From Piliocolobus tephrosceles (taxonomy: Eukaryota; Chordata; Mammalia; Primates; Cercopithecidae): DNA of 64,000 nucleotides. The stretch is taken from positions 116,705,489-116,769,488 of the forward strand of contig NC_045439.1 in the NCBI RefSeq assembly GCF_002776525.5. The letters run 5' to 3'. The notes beneath the pieces were generated by a model that saw nothing but the letters and a program-made list of their open reading frames with translations, did no database searches and had not been told where the DNA came from. Shown here piece by piece: positions 63,769 to 64,000 of the stretch; position 1 is the first letter of the stretch, and the number at the start of each line of letters is the position of its first letter. The position numbers and the translations under genes are program-made.

Positions 63769-64000
63769 AATACGTGGAATAAAGGGATGTAGGAAAAGAG
63801 TATCTCTTTAATACTTAAATTCTCCTTTGGGTATAGGTTTAAAGATTTGGGGTTACAGGCTATAGGAGGTAAGGGTTATAACCTAGAATTTATCAGTTAA
63901 TAATTATATATAAATTACTCCACATATTGCTTATTAATTTTAAGTTTTATGTGATCTGTAAACCAAGCATGTCTGAGTTAACTATAATTATGCAAAAGAA

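Larger units (their letters stand above)
57080..64000 (+). other. PRKD1: PRKD1 intron after the activation-loop exon (5' part)
   Basis: The intron starts gtaata and continues past the window edge; the next exon, expected to begin with the codon split for A812, is not present. It holds a MIR split by a truncated Alu, further MIR fossils, an AT-rich tract near 62000-62210, a MER5-like DNA-transposon fossil and an Alu. 58210-59990 and 60130-61370 show nothing I can name. Confidence 0.88.

Overview
This window is an internal piece of a primate protein kinase D1 gene (PRKD1, PKD1/PKC-mu), read on the + strand. Twelve coding exons lie between 16693 and 57079. They join in frame with conserved splice sites. 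The joined product covers about residues 234-811 of the 912-residue human protein: second C1 (diacylglycerol-binding) finger, acidic linker, PH domain and most of the kinase domain. Landmark residues fall at the human numbers (K612, M659, D706, D727, S738, S742), which supports the exon chain. Neither the promoter and first exons nor the last kinase exons and 3' end are present, so the gene runs past both edges.

Host: more than twenty Alu copies show a primate genome. Two young Alus (29595-29896 and 37059-37370) carry sequence changes I associate with Old World monkey AluYR subfamilies, and several PRKD1 residues differ from the human protein as I remember it. An Old World monkey is the best inference.

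Layout: 1-16692 is intron, holding Alus, MIR/L2 and L1 remnants, an ERV1-type provirus with paired LTRs and a deleted interior (4982-7435), and simple repeats. 16693-31819 carries nine exons separated by short introns (C1b, acidic linker, PH, start of the kinase). 31820-54710 is a 22.9-kb intron that splits the kinase N-lobe; it holds many repeats. 54711-57079 carries three kinase exons, one with a GC 5' splice site. 57080-64000 is the next intron.

Main discovery: inside an old antisense Alu in the large intron, 36543-36607 is a 65-bp copy, identical and inverted, of 31774-31838, which is the last 46 nt of the upstream kinase exon plus 19 nt of intron including the 5' splice site. It looks like a templated insertion. 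In the pre-mRNA it would form a perfect 65-bp inverted repeat across that splice donor, about 4.7 kb apart. I see no bacterial-style systems, CRISPR arrays or RNA genes.
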